This document shows, piece after piece, positions 16,801 through 25,397 of a DNA stretch of 64,000 nucleotides. Location: NCBI RefSeq assembly GCF_035946055.1, contig NZ_CP108364.1, positions 3,658,001 through 3,722,000 of the forward strand. The letters run 5' to 3'. This stretch comes from Streptomyces sp. NBC_01341 (GTDB lineage: Bacteria; Actinomycetota; Actinomycetes; Streptomycetales; Streptomycetaceae). Positions within the stretch are counted from its first letter, which is position 1; each line of letters opens with the position of its first letter. The notes beneath the pieces were generated by a model. That model worked only from the letters and a program-made list of their open reading frames with translations. It did no database searches and had not been told where the DNA came from. The translations under genes were made by a program, and so were the position numbers.

Positions 16801-17906
16801 CCTCGTCCGACTCGACCCAGGGCCGTGCGTTCAGCGTGCGGACACTCGGCCAGGGCGTGCCCTTCGCCCAGCACCTCGCGCATCAGCAGAACCAGACACT
16901 GGGCAGCGCCGGACGCCGGCGCAAGCTCACCGCCCCGCCGGAGGCCGAACCCGCCGCGCCGAACGCCCCGGCTCCGGTGCCGCCGCAGCCCGCGGGGGTC
17001 CAGGGGAGCACCACGCAGGGTTCGGGTTCCGGCCGACTGCTGTCCGCTCCGGCGTCCGAGGGCCGTGCGTACGCGATCGGCGCACCCGACGAGGGCGCCG
17101 AGGGGCCGGAGCCGCTGGACGGCCCCGGTGGCGCCGTGGAGGTGGCGAACCGTCCGCAGCCGCACCCCGTCGACGACGAACTGCCCCCGGAGCCCCTGGA
17201 CAACCCGCGCCGGCTGCTCGTCTGGCCCGCGCCCGACGTCTCCACCCAGCAGGCCCTCAGCGACCGGGGATACCGCCCGGTGATCGTGCACTCGCGGGAG
17301 GAGGTCGACGCCCAGATCGCGGCGTTCCCCGCCGCGCTGTTCGTCGACCCGCTGACCGGCCCGATCACCCGTACGGCTTTGCAGTCGCTGCGTCAGGCCG
17401 CGGTGGCGGCGGAGGTCCCGGTGCTGGTGACGGCCGGTCTGGGCCAGGCCACGCGGGAGGCGGCGTACGGCGCCGACCCGGCGGTACTCCTCAAGGCGCT
17501 CGCCCCGCGCGACAGCGACCAGCATCCGCCGCGCGTCCTGGTGATCGAGGAGCACGAGCCGATCGCGCTGGCGCTGACGGAGACGCTGGAGCGGCGTGGC
17601 ATGCAGGTCGCACGGGCCTCGGGCGACAGCGAGGCGGTCGAGCTCGCCACCCGGATCCGTCCGAACCTGGTCGTGATGGACCTCATGCAGGTACGCCGCC
17701 GGCGTGCGGGGATCATCGACTGGCTCCGCGCGAACGGCGCTCTGAACCACACACCGCTGGTCGTCTACACCTCGGCCGGCATGGACGAGTCCGAACTGCC
17801 GAGGCTCGCCTCGGGCGAGACCGTGCTCTTCCTCGCCGAGCGTTCGACGAGCGACGAGGTGCAGTCCCGGATCGTGGACCTGCTGGCGAAGATAGGGACG
17901 AACTGA
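13803..17906 (+). CDS. Large PAS/receiver sensor protein with degenerate kinase core
   Basis: The 1367-residue protein begins at GTG 13803 after GGGAGGAAGC. Two PAS domains (about 10-135 and 150-265) are followed by a coiled coil made of about six near-identical 11-residue units (LTEKHRAEIEA type, 266-340). A kinase-like dimerisation region reads ESLRGPLEEL where a histidine kinase has SHELRTPL, so the phospho-accepting His is missing. After an APEPV repeat near 560 comes a Pro/Ala-rich, probably disordered stretch to about 1115. The C-terminus has a receiver domain that keeps the acceptor Asp (VVMDLMQ) but replaces the usual Lys (FLAERS). It is probably a signalling scaffold or non-canonical hybrid sensor. 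It is monocistronic, with a strong terminator. Confidence 0.8.
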   Translation: MSSRPSRGAARLAAILDALPDGLLLVNCNGTVVNANTIALEMFETPGTALVGRGLLDLLPEFDSRLIPGSMRRPDAADEQGRTKPTRMVARRTDSTEYPAEVTSASLDSGQAGYNDIHSSYTGDELLMLVVRDLSGTVDTEAELARSQRQTEMILRAASEGVVGTDTDGRVVLVNPAAAQILGFRASDLGGKELHTLILHSRAEGEPFPYDESPLADTLRSGRKHRVRGQVLWSKSGAQVPVDLTTAPVRDGDQLVGAVMTFTDRRPFEELTQQHTGEVSGLTEQHAAEIAELTEKHRAEIEALTERHAAETADRTERYASELEDKTERLADLGERHAQLTAVLGESLRGPLEELRGELSALAADPAGQLWPEANQILHHLAAGYARMTTLVDNVLSYQRLDSGTEELSKLPVLLDSVVTAGIDGAVELIGPGRAQFAVHAPPIEAEVDAGRLITALAHLVADVAGVDSTGKARLVPGGGYVDSTVVVAAAQRGDVVRIEVRGPFAGGDPVHVPIVRGIVRAHDGVLQTHEMPGMSGSAYVLEVPIGSGAGTIAPVPLPVVEEPVAPEPVAPQPVAPQPVAPEPVAPQPAPQPAQGGRRRARRASTDAFLDSAVDGPAPDGDTAAAEPTGRRRARREPAASQEQQSEADMTPPQQGEGSGRRRGRPSPAETAAPVPEDRSRQALALPAAASTGASEGSVVTAAEGAQGGGGRPQRGQTVPPQGVPHGASGRTGRQGPAEQAALPALASAEAPAGQEQGRQPDGRRARRALAAAQERAAAAEPTGPRTAFALPPAAADRIPPMAPGTPVVAPAQAMAAPAQAVPQAVPQAPGAARPDGRPVQTNQPRRPGTTRPDVPDALPAGIPPAERHDAVRTEPDADHTPPQPHPLPSGRRRARPAEAPEAQAGPGQPLPAVPPQPDWAQSGTSGQGLAGLVQHENGAETPGDEPWEAPGTTAHTTGTADPSVVQAASGEAEARPADGPTHAPDALRRPLPAEAPMPASSDSTQGRAFSVRTLGQGVPFAQHLAHQQNQTLGSAGRRRKLTAPPEAEPAAPNAPAPVPPQPAGVQGSTTQGSGSGRLLSAPASEGRAYAIGAPDEGAEGPEPLDGPGGAVEVANRPQPHPVDDELPPEPLDNPRRLLVWPAPDVSTQQALSDRGYRPVIVHSREEVDAQIAAFPAALFVDPLTGPITRTALQSLRQAAVAAEVPVLVTAGLGQATREAAYGADPAVLLKALAPRDSDQHPPRVLVIEEHEPIALALTETLERRGMQVARASGDSEAVELATRIRPNLVVMDLMQVRRRRAGIIDWLRANGALNHTPLVVYTSAGMDESELPRLASGETVLFLAERSTSDEVQSRIVDLLAKIGTN
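15481..15575 (+). repeat. In-frame tandem repeat coding (A)PEPV/APQPV
   Basis: A 15-18 bp unit (CACCGGAACCTGTCG, CACCGCAACCTGTCG and variants) is repeated about six times in frame inside the sensor gene. It encodes VAPEP/VAPQP units, a rod-like Pro-rich linker between the kinase-like region and the disordered region. Confidence 0.7.
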
Positions 17907-17945
17907 CCGTCGGACACACGACGGACGCACAACGGACGCACGGGA

Positions 17946-17974
17946 CGAGGGCGGTACGGGAAGTACCGCCCTCG
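17946..17974. terminator. Bidirectional terminator
   Basis: CGAGGGCGGTAC and GTACCGCCCTCG form a perfect 12-bp stem with a 5-nt loop between the convergent sensor and acyl-CoA ligase genes. TT follows on the plus strand. Confidence 0.8.
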
Positions 17975-18009
17975 TTCTGTGCCGCGGCCCGGTGCCCGGC
18001 CGCCCCGGC

Positions 18010-19656
<1,647 letters not shown>

Positions 19657-19708
19657 GGCGTCCTCCCGGTGGGCGCTACGCGGCGGTAAGAGTGCGCTGA
19701 TTCTGCTC

Positions 19709-19726
19709 ACATACCAAGCGGTATGT
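19709..19726. promoter_or_regulatory. Palindromic operator upstream of acyl-CoA ligase
   Basis: ACATACCAAGCGGTATGT is an 18-bp inverted repeat with perfect 7-bp arms, 53-70 bp upstream of the ligase GTG. TetR-family regulators of lipid catabolism in actinobacteria bind operators with TACC ... GGTA half-sites, so an acyl-CoA-responsive repressor is likely. No such regulator gene is in the window. Confidence 0.6.
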
Positions 19727-19849
19727 CACTACTTCCGGGAGTACGAATCGATGTCGGCCGACATGACGGGGCCGAGGCGGCGCGGCCCCTGAGGGAAGGG
19801 ATCGCCGTACGGGGGCCGGGTCCGGGGGCCGTCGCGGGCGAGGCCGGGG

Positions 19850-20404
19850 TCACCGCACGGGGCTGAGCTCCGGATCCTCACGGAGCTTCCCGAGCGCCCT
19901 CGACACGGCGCTCTTGACCGTCCCGACGGACACCCCCATCACCTCGGCGGTCTGCACCTCGCTCAGGTCCTCGTAGTACCTCAGGACGACCATGGCGCGC
20001 TGGCGGTCCGGCAGCTTGAGCACGGCCCGCCACATCGCGTCGTGCAGCGACTGCTGCTCGGCGGGGTCGGGAGCGGGCGGCGCCTCCTTCTCCGGCAGCT
20101 CCTCGCAGGCGAACTCGTCGACCTTGCGCTTGCGCCACTGCGACGTGCGGGTGTTCACCAGTGCGCGGCGCACGTAGCCGTCGAGAGCCCGGTGGTCCTC
20201 GATCCGCTCCCAGGCGACGTATGTCTTGGTGAGAGCGGTCTGCAGCAGATCCTCGGCGTCGCTCGGATTCGCGGTGAGGGACCGGGCGGTGCGCAGCAGC
20301 ACGGGCCCCCGCGCCCGTACGTACGACGAGAACGACGGATAGCGACGGTGTCCTGCGGATGCGGCGGCCGCCCTGGAGGCACCGGCACAGACTGGCGTGG
20401 TCAT
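19850..20404 (-). CDS. SigE-family ECF RNA polymerase sigma factor
   Basis: The 184-residue protein has sigma region 2 (LLRTARSLTANPSDAEDLLQTALTKTYVAW, in pieces from about 37) and region 4 (LPDRQRAMVVLRYYEDLSEVQTAEVMGVSVGTVKSAVSRAL, about 130-170), with no region 3. The AEVMGVSVGTVKS pattern and the short Ser/Ala-rich N-terminus are typical of the Streptomyces SigE family. No anti-sigma gene is adjacent, which suggests control at the transcriptional level. The next minus-strand gene upstream, for a small secreted protein, ends 215 bp away behind its own terminator. Confidence 0.85.
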   Translation of the reverse strand: MTTPVCAGASRAAAASAGHRRYPSFSSYVRARGPVLLRTARSLTANPSDAEDLLQTALTKTYVAWERIEDHRALDGYVRRALVNTRTSQWRKRKVDEFACEELPEKEAPPAPDPAEQQSLHDAMWRAVLKLPDRQRAMVVLRYYEDLSEVQTAEVMGVSVGTVKSAVSRALGKLREDPELSPVR

Positions 20405-20575
20405 GTCTCCACGCTAGGAGCGGGCACCTGCGAGGGGATCGGCCCCAGGTCCCGAAGCGACATCCGCCTCAGGTTGTAGGGGTGGGGCGGGCTCCACCTC
20501 CTGAAGGTGGAGGCCGTCTCCACCACCCTCAGGGTCCTCACCCCGGGGTCACCTGCTCCCCGGCGGGTGGGGCCG

Positions 20576-20612
20576 GCCCGTGCGGCGGTGGCGGTGTCAC
20601 CGCCGCACGGGC
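20576..20612 (-). terminator. Terminator of secreted-protein gene
   Basis: GCCCGTGCGGCGGTG and CACCGCCGCACGGGC form a 15-bp stem with a 7-nt loop, 6 nt past the stop of the minus-strand gene. Confidence 0.75.
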
Positions 20613-20618
20613 TCCGGG

Positions 20619-20936
20619 TCAGTTCACCCAGAGCGGCGAGAACGTGACGTAGACGAACGTGGTGGACTGGTCGATGTAAGCGAAGGGTGACCCGATCACC
20701 TGCGCGGAGTTGCTGTGGTTGGAGGCACCCGCGCCGACGGCCTGCTGCTGCGAAGTGGACGAATTGCCGGAGTTGTTGCCACCGACACCGCCGGACCCGA
20801 TGGTCGCCACTCCCGCGTTCGATCCGTCGCTCGCCAACGCGCCGTTGTCGGCTGCGGCGACTCCGCCGAACAGAGCGGCGGCCAGAGGCGCGGCGGCGAG
20901 GACGGCGAGGACGCGGGCGGTACGGGTAGGTGCCAT
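20619..20936 (-). CDS. Small secreted Ser/Asn/Gly-rich protein, rodlin/chaplin-like composition
   Basis: The 105-residue precursor has a signal peptide (MAPTRTARVLAVLAAAPLAA, cleavage after VAAAD near 29). The short mature part is rich in Asn, Ser, Gly and Gln (GNNSGNSSTSQQQ) and ends in an aromatic beta-strand-like tail (YIDQSTTFVYVTFSPLWVN). Composition recalls secreted aerial-hypha surface proteins such as rodlins and chaplins, but it lacks the chaplin Cys pair and I cannot assign it to either family. The start is fixed by GGAGGAAT 7 bases before ATG 20936. Confidence 0.65.
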   Translation of the reverse strand: MAPTRTARVLAVLAAAPLAAALFGGVAAADNGALASDGSNAGVATIGSGGVGGNNSGNSSTSQQQAVGAGASNHSNSAQVIGSPFAYIDQSTTFVYVTFSPLWVN

Positions 20937-21180
20937 GTCAATTCCTCCAGGAACCGGAAAGCGGCTTGTTACGGCTGATTCCGGAGCGGCCGGCCGGCCG
21001 CTCCGACGCTGGTCGCGACGTCGCGGAGCAGAACTGCCCACAGCCCCTCCGGCGAACCGCACGGGCCCCGCGGTTCCCCCGCACGGATGAGGGAGGCCGG
21101 TTAAACCCCGTGCGGACCGGCGCACCACCACCCGCACACGCCCCCTTCCCTTCTTCGAACGTCTGTACGAAAATAACGGC

Positions 21181-22062
21181 ATGGCCACCACCGACCGGCA
21201 GACCGCCACCCTGGCCCTGGCCCACGCGCTCTCCGCCGCCGAGCGTGGGCTCCCCGTCTTCCCGCTGTCCGCCACCAAGCTGCCCGCCCTGCGTTCCCCG
21301 CACCACGACGAGGTCCCGCCCGTGCGCTGCAGGGGGGAATGCGGGCTGCCCGGTCACGGCGTCCACGACGCCACCACCGACCCCTCCGCCGTCCGCGCGC
21401 TCTTCGCCGCCGCGCCCAGAGCAACCGGCTACGGCATCGCCTGCGGGCGCCCCCCGCACCGCCTCATCGGCATCGACCTGGACATCGACACCACCCACGG
21501 CAACGACTCCGTCGCCGCGCTCCAGCAGCTGGCCCTCGAGCACCTGTTCACCATCCCGGCCACCGTCACGGTGCTCACGCCCAGCGGCGGCCGGCACCTC
21601 TGGCTGACGGGCCCGCCAGGCGTCTCGGTCCCCAACTCCGCCGGCCGCCTCGCCCCCGGCATCGACGTACGCGGGGCGGGCGGCTACCTGGTCGGCCCGG
21701 GCTCGGTGACCACGCACGGCAGGTACCTGCTCGCCACCGGCACCGCCCACCTCGCACCGGCCCCCTGCCCCAGCGCCCTCCTGCACCTGCTCAGGCCACC
21801 ACCACGCCCGCACCACCAAACGAGCCGGAGCTCCCCCGTCCGACAAGGACAGGGCCTGGTCCAGTTCGTACGCGCGGCACACGAGGGCCAGCGCAACACC
21901 CGCCTGTTCTGGGCCGCCTGCCGCGCCTACGAACACGGCTTCGGCGACGCACTCGCGAACGCCCTCACCGACGCGGCGATCAGCACGGGTCTCAGCGAAC
22001 AGGAGGCCCGCGCAGCCATAGCCTCGGCTGCCAGGCTCACGACACCCCGGCGGACAGTCTGA
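21181..22062 (+). CDS. Stand-alone bifunctional DNA primase/polymerase-like protein
   Basis: This 293-residue protein is related to the AICE-1 prim-pol at 7859. It has ALSAAERGLPVFPLSATKLPA at the start, acidic motif GIDLDIDT near 98-104, SGGRHLWLTG near 138, and GGYLVGPGS. A cysteine pair (CRGECGLPGHG) lies before the acidic motif. No replication ATPase or integrase is near it, so it is either a domesticated copy or the relic of a lost element. Many Streptomyces genomes carry such lone prim-pol genes; their role is not known to me. No strong ribosome-binding site precedes ATG 21181. Confidence 0.75.
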   Translation: MATTDRQTATLALAHALSAAERGLPVFPLSATKLPALRSPHHDEVPPVRCRGECGLPGHGVHDATTDPSAVRALFAAAPRATGYGIACGRPPHRLIGIDLDIDTTHGNDSVAALQQLALEHLFTIPATVTVLTPSGGRHLWLTGPPGVSVPNSAGRLAPGIDVRGAGGYLVGPGSVTTHGRYLLATGTAHLAPAPCPSALLHLLRPPPRPHHQTSRSSPVRQGQGLVQFVRAAHEGQRNTRLFWAACRAYEHGFGDALANALTDAAISTGLSEQEARAAIASAARLTTPRRTV

Positions 22063-22137
22063 ACGCACACCCCCGTGCGCGTGGCCGGCCGGGTCCGGAC
22101 GGATACTGTCCCGAACTGCCGTCGCACCGGGGGAAAA

Positions 22138-22347
22138 ATGACATCGGCCAAGCTGTCGAAACTCGCCCTCGCGGCCACCGTCCTGGCCGCGGTCACCGCC
22201 TGCGGGGCATCATCCGCGCCGGACGGGGACGGATCCGCGAGCGCCACGACCGCTCCCATGGCAACCGAAAGCCGGGCGGCGACACATGCCCCGCCGGCCG
22301 GCGCTCTCGTGCCCGACGTCATCGGCGGCAACGCCGGTCGCGTGTGA
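22138..22347 (+). pseudogene. Truncated lipoprotein gene remnant
   Basis: GGGGGAAAA precedes ATG 22138. The 69-residue product has a lipoprotein signal (LALAATVLAAVTAC, lipobox TAC at 20-22). A short Ser/Thr/Ala linker follows, and it stops just after VPDVIGGNAGRV, which reads like the first strand of a PASTA-type domain. The stop comes where the domain should continue, so the gene looks cut off by a deletion or insertion. It could be a functional tiny lipoprotein, but truncation is more likely. Confidence 0.5.
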
Positions 22348-22372
22348 GGGGATCCCACGCAGGGAGTTCGAC

Positions 22373-22561
22373 GTGGGCGACGTCCTGTGGGTGAGCTGCC
22401 CGCCGGCCCGGGGCCGGGTGACCGACGTGTCCCGTTCCCCCGCCTCGGTCGAGTGGCCGTGGGCCGATCTCGATCCGAGGTCCGAGCACCGGTGGAACGG
22501 CCGAGGAGCCTTCGCCTGCTTCCGGGCGTCCCGATCCTTGAAGTGCTGCACACAGCCTTGA
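22373..22561 (+). pseudogene. Remnant of an element-type hypothetical gene
   Basis: A 62-residue frame starts at GTG 22373. It contains VGDVLWVSCPPARGRVTDVS and VEWPWADLDP ... RWNG, a Trp-rich pattern that I associate with hypothetical proteins of AICEs. It loses this pattern and stops after an Arg/Cys-rich tail, which suggests a frameshift. It has no good ribosome-binding site. I read it as decayed element DNA beside the tRNA-Ser att site. Confidence 0.35.
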
Positions 22562-22655
22562 CCAGAACTTTCAGCCGTTCGAGGTGCACCGAGCCGACCC
22601 AACCGGCTCCTCTACGAGTTGCCTGTTGAGTAGTTTCCGATTGGAAGGACGACCG

Positions 22656-23165
22656 ATGCCGCAAGCCATAGTTCGCCCACGCGAGACAAACGATCTTGCC
22701 GAGGCGGCGACCGTGATGGCCGCAGTGCATGAATCCGACGGCTACCCGGTCGAAGTCGTGGAGGACCCCGAAGGCTGGCTCAGCCCAGAAGGATTGTTGG
22801 CAGCGTGGGTTGCCGAGGTCGATGGGCATGTGGTGGGCCATGTTGCGGTCAACACGCCGCAGCCGATGGAGGAAGTAGCCCGGCTTTGGAGGGAGAGGAG
22901 TGGCGCCGACAACTCCCAGTTCGCGGTGCTAGCTCGGCTCTTCGTCTCCGGCGAAGTGCGCAAAAGCTCTGTCGGGAAGCACCTCATGGACGCAGCAACG
23001 GCCTACGCCCGGACCAGCGGCCTACGCTTGGTTCTCGAAGTTCTGACGAAGGATGCTGCCGCAATCCGCTTGTACGAACGCCTCGGCTGGAAGCGAATCG
23101 GCGAAGTGGTCCACACCTTCGGTGGTAGGCAAGTAGACGCCGTCTGTTTCGTCGCACCGGCCTGA
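22656..23165 (+). CDS. GNAT-family N-acetyltransferase
   Basis: The 169-residue protein has the GNAT fold. There is an acidic N-terminal strand-helix, AAWVAEVDGHVVGHVAVN near 48-65, and the CoA-binding segment ARLFVSGEVRKSSVGKHLMDAATAYAR, where the usual R/Q-x-x-G-x-G/A appears as RKSSVGK. It ends with AAIRLYERLGWKRIGE, which is typical. The substrate is unknown. GGAAGGAC lies 5 bases before ATG 22656. GC content is lower than the core average and it abuts the tRNA-Ser att site, so it may be cargo left by an earlier element. Confidence 0.85.
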   Translation: MPQAIVRPRETNDLAEAATVMAAVHESDGYPVEVVEDPEGWLSPEGLLAAWVAEVDGHVVGHVAVNTPQPMEEVARLWRERSGADNSQFAVLARLFVSGEVRKSSVGKHLMDAATAYARTSGLRLVLEVLTKDAAAIRLYERLGWKRIGEVVHTFGGRQVDAVCFVAPA

Positions 23166-23214
23166 GAACGAGAGCGGGGAGCCACGGCCCCTCGCGGACA
23201 ACGCTCACAAGAAC

Positions 23215-23245
23215 GGCCCCTGACCGATTCACCTGGTCAGGGGCC
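23215..23245 (-). terminator. Original tRNA-Ser(TGA) terminator, now separated from its gene
   Basis: GGCCCCTGACC and GGTCAGGGGCC form an 11-bp stem with a 9-nt loop, 7 nt past the att repeat. Before AICE-2 entered it would have followed the tRNA-Ser gene. Near-copies are at 23971-24000 and 38199-38229. Confidence 0.7.
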
Positions 23246-23251
23246 ATTCAT

Positions 23252-23312
23252 CTGCGGTGGGTGTGGGATTTGAACCCACGGTGACATCGCTGCCACGACG
23301 GTTTTCAAGACC
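23252..23312. repeat. Left attachment site, partial tRNA-Ser copy
   Basis: These 61 bp are identical to 38236-38296. They begin at CTGCGGTGGG and end at TTTTCAAGACC, so they carry the tRNA 3' half with the anticodon. The sequence then diverges, leaving a non-functional tRNA fragment. The crossover lies inside this block. Confidence 0.9.
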
Positions 23313-23416
23313 TTTCGCGGGTCGGGCGGCTTCTGGACTCCGCCGCAGGTCAGACGGGTACAGGCCTCCTGACGGAGCCGTTGTCATCGGCTTCGTGCCC
23401 GCTACGTGTCCCTCGC

Positions 23417-23914
23417 TCAGCATCGTGACTCTTGATGCCAGGCGTAGACACGGACCGGGTCAAGGTGAAGTTCATTCGGGCCCAAACAATCGGCCGCCCA
23501 AGTGGCCAGGCGGGAGCCGCAGGGGCAGGCCAGGTTGGGGCCGTGCGCGCCGGTGGGACCGCAGCACCCAAGCCAGTTGTCCCCGAGGGTGAAGGGTTCA
23601 AGACGCGGCACAGCATCGTCCGGGTGAAGGACAAAGCTGTCACGGGCTCCGGCGGACGTGGTGACATGGGAGTCGGCTCTCAGCAGCTCGCGTCCCGTGC
23701 TGCGAGCAAGGCGGGAGGATACGTCGGCGACGACGAACGGAGCGCCCCAGGGGTTGGGGTCGATGGCATAGTGCCCCCTGGGAACAGTGGAGCAAGCCCG
23801 ACCGGTCTTCTTGTCCCGGCCATGATCGGAGTCAGCCACTTCCGGAACGATCGGCAGCGCCACCAGGTCTCCAGTGAGCGCGACCCCACATCTGGCGCAG
23901 TAGAGGACGGTCAT
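23417..23914 (-). CDS. Cys-rich AICE hypothetical protein
   Basis: The 165-residue protein starts MTVLYCARCGVALTGDL, a CxxC zinc-knuckle start. A second Cys cluster, GCCGPTG ... LACPCG, lies near 125-145 and would complete a zinc ribbon. No catalytic motif is recognised. It lies between the integrase gene and the left end, transcribed in the same direction as int but after the int terminator. GGTAAAACCCG upstream is a weak ribosome-binding site, so the start is moderately sure. Function is unknown. Confidence 0.65.
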   Translation of the reverse strand: MTVLYCARCGVALTGDLVALPIVPEVADSDHGRDKKTGRACSTVPRGHYAIDPNPWGAPFVVADVSSRLARSTGRELLRADSHVTTSAGARDSFVLHPDDAVPRLEPFTLGDNWLGCCGPTGAHGPNLACPCGSRLATWAADCLGPNELHLDPVRVYAWHQESRC

Positions 23915-23970
23915 ACATCGGGTTTTACCTCGTGCCGGGCCGGGCCGTCCAAGGGGTTGATCAGGAAAGC

Positions 23971-24000
23971 GGCCCCCGACCAGGTACATGGTCAGGGGCC
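23971..24000 (-). terminator. Terminator after AICE-2 int
   Basis: GGCCCCCGACC and GGTCAGGGGCC form an 11-bp stem (one weak pair) with an 8-nt loop, 28 nt past the integrase stop. It is nearly the same hairpin as at 38199-38229, followed by the same GTTCA. Confidence 0.75.
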
Positions 24001-24027
24001 GTTCAACTGGCAGGAGAGGCAGGGTGG

Positions 24028-25170
24028 TCAGCTCGAAGCGACACCGGCAGGGCCGTCGTCGGTGTCCGACCCACTGAGCCAGCTGTCCGCCGCTTCCGCC
24101 ACCTGGTCGTCTCGACCAGCCACGGGCCGGGCGTAGTGCCGAGTGGTCACGCTCGCGTTCGAGTGCCCCAGCCGCCGCGCGGCGGTCATCACGCCGTACC
24201 GGTCGGCGACCCACGTCCCGTGCGAGGCGCGGAGATCGTGCGGCGTGACGTCGGTGAGCCCGGCCGCCGCCACGGCGGGATCGAAGTACGCCTTGCGCCA
24301 CTGGTTGTAGCGCAGAGGCTTGCCGCCGGGCGTGACGAAGAGGAGAGCGTCCTCCCCGCCGGGCAGCGTCTCCAGGTGCCGGCCGATCCGCGCCGCGAGT
24401 GACGGCCCGATCCGCAGGACCCGCTTCTGATGGGACTTGGGTGTGTCGAAGACGAGGGTGCCATTCGCTTCGGCCAGGTTCTCATCGACGAGGACCAGGC
24501 CGCCGGACACATCGATGTCCGCCCGCCGCAGCGCGAACGCCTCTCCGACCCGCAGACCCGCGTAGGCGAGCAAGGAGATCAGCAGGTCATGCGGTTTCGT
24601 CGCGTTCCGCACGATCCGTGAGGCTTCCAGCGGGGTGAGGATGTGCGGCTCGGTCTGCGGCATGCGAGGCAGCTTCACACCCCTGCACGGGGTCTGCCCG
24701 ATCATCTCGTTGTCGACGGCCGCCCGCATGATCTGCGAGAGCACCCGGTAGGCCTGCCTGATCCGCGAGGCGCTGAGACCACGGGTCTTCATCGCACCGA
24801 CCCATTCGACGATGGTGATCGGCCGAAGGCTGGACAGCTCACGATCACCGAGCGCCGGAACGATCAGCGAGTTGATCAGGGATCGGTACGACGCCTGTGT
24901 CTTGTGCTTGAGCTGCGGGGAGACCGCGGTGAGCCATCGTGCCGACCAATCGCGGACGGTGGTCCGTCCCTCGGCGGGGTCGAGCCAGCGGCCCTCCTCT
25001 ATCTCGATTCGCTTCCGTGCCAGCCAGCGATCGGCGTCCGTCGTTGTCGCGAACGTCTGATCAGCTGCACGCAGCACGCCGTCAGGCCCCGGATACCGAG
25101 CCTGGAACCGGCCGGACGGCAGCTTCCGAATCCGGCCGAAGGCGCGGCGGGCTTTACGCTTGGCGGCCAT
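24028..25170 (-). CDS. int: Tyrosine integrase of AICE-2
   Basis: The 380-residue tyrosine recombinase begins with a basic arm-binding domain (KARRAFGRIRKLPSGRFQARY). The catalytic residues are visible: Arg in YAGLRVGEAF, His/Arg in TPHDLRASHGTW, and the nucleophile Tyr in TTRHYARP. It recombines attP with tRNA-Ser(TGA). ATG 25170 shares its first base with the xis stop (TGATG), so it is translated together with Xis at the end of the replication operon, as in pSAM2. Confidence 0.95.
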   Translation of the reverse strand: MAAKRKARRAFGRIRKLPSGRFQARYPGPDGVLRAADQTFATTTDADRWLARKRIEIEEGRWLDPAEGRTTVRDWSARWLTAVSPQLKHKTQASYRSLINSLIVPALGDRELSSLRPITIVEWVGAMKTRGLSASRIRQAYRVLSQIMRAAVDNEMIGQTPCRGVKLPRMPQTEPHILTPLEASRIVRNATKPHDLLISLLAYAGLRVGEAFALRRADIDVSGGLVLVDENLAEANGTLVFDTPKSHQKRVLRIGPSLAARIGRHLETLPGGEDALLFVTPGGKPLRYNQWRKAYFDPAVAAAGLTDVTPHDLRASHGTWVADRYGVMTAARRLGHSNASVTTRHYARPVAGRDDQVAEAADSWLSGSDTDDGPAGVASS

Positions 25171-25397
25171 CAGGCAGCCCTCCGGTACGAGTACGCCGAG
25201 GTGGGCCGCAGGACGATCGGCGCCACCGTGTGGGCACTGACGTACTCCTCCACGGCGCTCTCGGGGATGCGGACATGTCGGCCGACCTTGACGAACGTGA
25301 TGCGGCGTTCCTCGATGAGCCGGCGTGGGAAGCGGAGGCCGGTGCCGAGGCGTTCGGCGACCTGATTCACGGTGAGCAGTCGGTCCGCCACGGTCAC
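25170..25397 (-). CDS. xis: Excisionase (Xis)
   Basis: The 75-residue MerR-type helix-turn-helix protein contains LLTVNQVAERLGTG, a basic loop and HVRIPESAVEEYV. The start is GTG 25397, which overlaps the rep stop as GTGA; a second GTG lies one codon earlier. It directs the integrase to excision. Its position between rep and int, all overlapping, is the pSAM2 arrangement. Confidence 0.85.
   Translation of the reverse strand: MTVADRLLTVNQVAERLGTGLRFPRRLIEERRITFVKVGRHVRIPESAVEEYVSAHTVAPIVLRPTSAYSYRRAA

Noticed and set aside
13785..17930. Open frame of 1381 codons on the minus strand opposite the sensor gene
   Set aside because: It has the Arg/Gly/His-rich composition of antisense high-GC DNA, no domain and no ribosome-binding site. 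The plus-strand frame has clear PAS and receiver domains.
23252..23345. A functional tRNA-Ser gene at the left end of AICE-2
   Set aside because: Only the 3' part is present. After the anticodon arm the sequence diverges and cannot form the D-arm or the 5' acceptor strand.
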